A DNA stretch of 64,000 nucleotides from assembly GCF_026239695.1 (NCBI RefSeq), contig NZ_JAPIVS010000006.1:124001-188000 (forward strand), written 5' to 3'. The translations under genes were made by a program, and so were the position numbers. Below are positions 61,870 through 64,000 of this stretch, in pieces. The first letter of the stretch is position 1; each line of letters starts with the position of its first letter. The notes below the pieces were generated by a model. The model was not told the origin of the DNA and ran no database searches. It saw only the letters and a list, made by a program, of their open reading frames with translations. Source of the stretch: Pedobacter sp. MC2016-15. Its GTDB lineage: Bacteria > Bacteroidota > Bacteroidia > Sphingobacteriales > Sphingobacteriaceae.

Positions 61870-63468
61870 TTAATAACCTGGGTTTTGTTTCAGGTTGGTA
61901 TTGAGTCTTAATTCTGAAGTTGGTACAGGATAGATTCTCTTTGTAGTGCTCTTATCCATTGTCAACACATCATTTTGTAAAGGATATTCTGTTTCGAACT
62001 GTCCGTAGCGGATCAGGTCATTTCTTCTCCATGCTTCCCATGAAAGTTCTCTCGCTCTTTCATCCAGGACGCTTTGCAGCGTAACTGTTGTTGCTAAAGG
62101 TGCACCAGCTCTGGTACGCACTTTATTGACCAGGCTCAGCGGAGTTTGTAAATCGCCGTTTACTGAAGTAGCAGTAGCACCACGCAGGATAGCTTCAGCC
62201 TTCATCAGCATCACGTCGGCAAGACGTAAGAAAGGCATATCATTGCCATTCAAGCGCGTTGCCTGGATCGCATTTACATCCGGCCAGTATTTTACGGAGC
62301 GGATACCTTTCGCCTGATCGGCTACTGTATTACCCACATCCATTGGTTTACCTGGTTTAAGGATCAGGTCTCTGGTGAGTTCGATCTGTGTAGTTGTTCC
62401 TGCAATAAATACAGGTTTAGTCAAGTCTGGTTTCCTGTTGGCATCCGGAGCATACTGTTTACCGATCAACCAGAATGAAGTACGGATATCGTTGGTCAGG
62501 TTAAACCTGTCATAGAACTCAGGAGTAGTACTCATAGAGATACTGAAACCAACACCCGGGATACCATATGCCGGAGCAAGCGCAGGGTAAAAACCAAACC
62601 TGGTGATCTGGTTACCAGGAATCTGCTGATCGTAAGGGATAGCGAAAATTGTCTCCGTGATCTGTGGACCGTTATTTACATCGAAAATATCAGAATATTT
62701 AGCGTCCAATGCATAGCTTGTATTTTTCAATACGCTATCAGCCATAGCTACTGCTTCAGGATATCTTGATCTGCCGGTATATACTTCAGCATTCAGGTAC
62801 ATTTTAGAAAGCAGCGCAAAAGCCAGTCCGCGTGTCGGTTTTCCATAGTACTGCACGTTATTGGAAGTAGTTTTCTGTGGCAGGTTTGGAATTGCTGCCA
62901 GTAATTCTTTCTCAATAAATTCAAAGACCTTATCTCTGCTTACTGTAGCAGGCAGTGCATTTGCAGGAACAGGGAAAGTTTCTATGATTGGGATATTACC
63001 ATAAATATCCATCATCATGAAGTAGTACAGCGCACGCATGGTTTTCACTTCTGTAGTTCCTGCAAGTTTGATCGCATCAGATGAAGGCGCAACGGCAGTA
63101 GCACCGATCAGACGGTTACAGGTGTTAATCCCACCAAATCCCCATTCCCAAACGGTTTTCACGTTAGCGTGGTCAAAGGTCCAGGTATGGTAGTGTAATT
63201 GTCTGTACTGTCCACCATCATCAAAGTTACCGTCCCTTGCAGGCAGGATAGCTTCATCGGTAGACAACTCCTGCATCCTCCAGTAAGGTACTCCGTAGGA
63301 TGAAGAAAGGTTTGAGTACATGGTACCATAAAAAGCTGCAAAATCTGCAGAGGTTACCGGGAAATTTTCTTTTACATATTGTGATTCTACATTCACATCC
63401 AGCTTGGTGCAGGATACTGCTGAAAGTAGTGCAGCGCATGCTGCTGTTAATAGATATCTTGTTTTCAT
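61870..63468 (-). CDS. SusD/RagB-family nutrient-binding lipoprotein
   Basis: A 532-aa surface lipoprotein (lipobox 'LLSAVSCTKL'). The SusD fold shows in the TPR-like helices ('VKTMRALYYFMMMDIYGNIP', 'VDWRLN' region) and the C-terminal 'RARELSWEAWRRNDLIRYGQ' with 'KRIYPVPTSELRLN'. It binds the glycan at the cell surface and caps the SusC transporter. It lies 104 bp after the SusC gene. Confidence 0.94.
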   Translation of the reverse strand: MKTRYLLTAACAALLSAVSCTKLDVNVESQYVKENFPVTSADFAAFYGTMYSNLSSSYGVPYWRMQELSTDEAILPARDGNFDDGGQYRQLHYHTWTFDHANVKTVWEWGFGGINTCNRLIGATAVAPSSDAIKLAGTTEVKTMRALYYFMMMDIYGNIPIIETFPVPANALPATVSRDKVFEFIEKELLAAIPNLPQKTTSNNVQYYGKPTRGLAFALLSKMYLNAEVYTGRSRYPEAVAMADSVLKNTSYALDAKYSDIFDVNNGPQITETIFAIPYDQQIPGNQITRFGFYPALAPAYGIPGVGFSISMSTTPEFYDRFNLTNDIRTSFWLIGKQYAPDANRKPDLTKPVFIAGTTTQIELTRDLILKPGKPMDVGNTVADQAKGIRSVKYWPDVNAIQATRLNGNDMPFLRLADVMLMKAEAILRGATATSVNGDLQTPLSLVNKVRTRAGAPLATTVTLQSVLDERARELSWEAWRRNDLIRYGQFETEYPLQNDVLTMDKSTTKRIYPVPTSELRLNTNLKQNPGY

Positions 63469-63572
63469 TTGGTCAATATTTTGTTTTCATCTGTGATGAA
63501 GCTTGCATCAAATCCTCCTTTGATCTTTTGATGTTGATTTGATGCAGGTTTCATCTTGATAATGCTAAATAA

Positions 63573-64000
63573 TTAGAATGATGCGTTAACACCGAAACTC
63601 AGCGTACGTGTTTTTGGGTAAAAATTGTTGTTGTCGATACCTGGTGTTGCTCCTCCCATATCAATCTCCGGATCAATTCCTGAGTATTTCGTGATTACGA
63701 ATACGTTATTCGCAGAGAAATACAGACGGATGTTTTTGATGGTCGTAGATTTAGGTTTGATAGAGTAACCTAAAGTAGCGTTGTCCATACGCAGGTACGA
63801 ACCGCTTTCCAGGTATCTGTCTGAGATCAGGTAAGCATTCACATCAGCAAAAGATTCAGTCAGGCTTGATCTTGGGATATTCTGCAGTTTTGCATCCGCA
63901 GGAGTGTTTAAACCTGCTGCTGTAGCATTCAGAATCTTGTTACCCAGTACGCCACGAACCAGGAAGTTTAAATCCCATTTTTTATAGTTGAAACTGTTGT
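63573..64000 (-). CDS. SusC/RagA-family TonB-linked outer-membrane transporter, 3' part
   Basis: C-terminal ~142 residues of a SusC-type barrel; the rest lies beyond the window's right edge. Visible are 'YKKWDLNFLVRGVLGNKILN', 'LESGSYLRMDNATLGYSI', 'LYFSANNVFVITKYSGIDPE' and the terminal aromatic strand 'LSFGVNASF', all standard for the end of SusC. It pairs with the SusD gene 104 bp downstream and imports the oligosaccharide bound there. Confidence 0.93.
   Translation of the reverse strand, partial: NSFNYKKWDLNFLVRGVLGNKILNATAAGLNTPADAKLQNIPRSSLTESFADVNAYLISDRYLESGSYLRMDNATLGYSIKPKSTTIKNIRLYFSANNVFVITKYSGIDPEIDMGGATPGIDNNNFYPKTRTLSFGVNASF

Overview
The window reads as chromosome of a Bacteroidota bacterium, most likely family Sphingobacteriaceae (Pedobacter-like). 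The reasons are a SusC/SusD pair, carboxypeptidase-regulatory-like outer-membrane barrels, a propeller/Y_Y_Y sensor kinase, glycoside hydrolases of families 2, 28, 29 and 92, and promoters of the Bacteroidetes type (TTTG, about 20 nt, TAnnTTTG). No rRNA, tRNA, CRISPR array or intact transposase was seen.

Layout. 1-5.9 kb (minus): heavy-metal RND efflux operon with a small acidic/His membrane protein, a CzcA/CusA pump fused to its TolC-like outer-membrane factor, and a lipoprotein adaptor cut by the window edge. 6-8 kb: TauE/SafE permease with a YncE-like propeller. 8-16.9 kb (minus): an envelope-remodelling locus with two PAP2 phosphatases, an LtaS/EptA-like alkaline-phosphatase-fold transferase, an outer-membrane barrel, a histidine kinase and two near-duplicate OmpR-type regulators. 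17-18.7 kb: M1 aminopeptidase.

18.7-29.1 kb is an AT-rich accessory island. It holds a ~260-bp imperfect inverted repeat beside an unrecognised two-gene cassette, a minus-strand structured RNA that resembles 6S RNA, a broken DUF4411 (PIN-like) gene, a 114-bp direct repeat 6.08 kb apart, an ATP-grasp/glycosyltransferase pair, two XRE regulators, a glycine-rich protein plus an exported partner, and a Septu-like ATPase/HNH defence pair (PtuAB). The ATP-grasp operon and the glycine-rich operon share a palindrome-containing upstream block, which suggests one co-regulated, unrecognised system.

29.2-39.5 kb: MFS transporter, a GNAT-MarR-GNAT operon with an operator nested in its promoter, a GH2 enzyme, a three-subunit molybdenum hydroxylase of the PaoABC type, an acyltransferase and a Crp/Fnr regulator. 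39.6-44.6 kb: putative zinc-acquisition operon (small Cys/His protein, TonB-dependent receptor, two DUF4625 lipoproteins, AztD-like propeller lipoprotein). 44.6-49.5 kb: GH28, DUF6588 protein, GH29 fucosidase, DUF4397 protein. 49.5-57.8 kb: receiver-only response regulator with a propeller kinase, MerC-like protein under a palindromic promoter, GDPD esterase, GNAT, glutaminyl-peptide cyclotransferase, PAS histidine kinase and a small acidic protein.

57.9-64 kb (minus) is a utilisation locus: SusC (cut by the edge), SusD, a Ca2+-dependent PI-PLC-like enzyme, a GH92 alpha-mannosidase and a small secreted protein. The enzyme pair suggests a mannosylated phosphoinositol substrate such as a GPI-type glycan. 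All functions are read from motifs by eye; no database search was possible.
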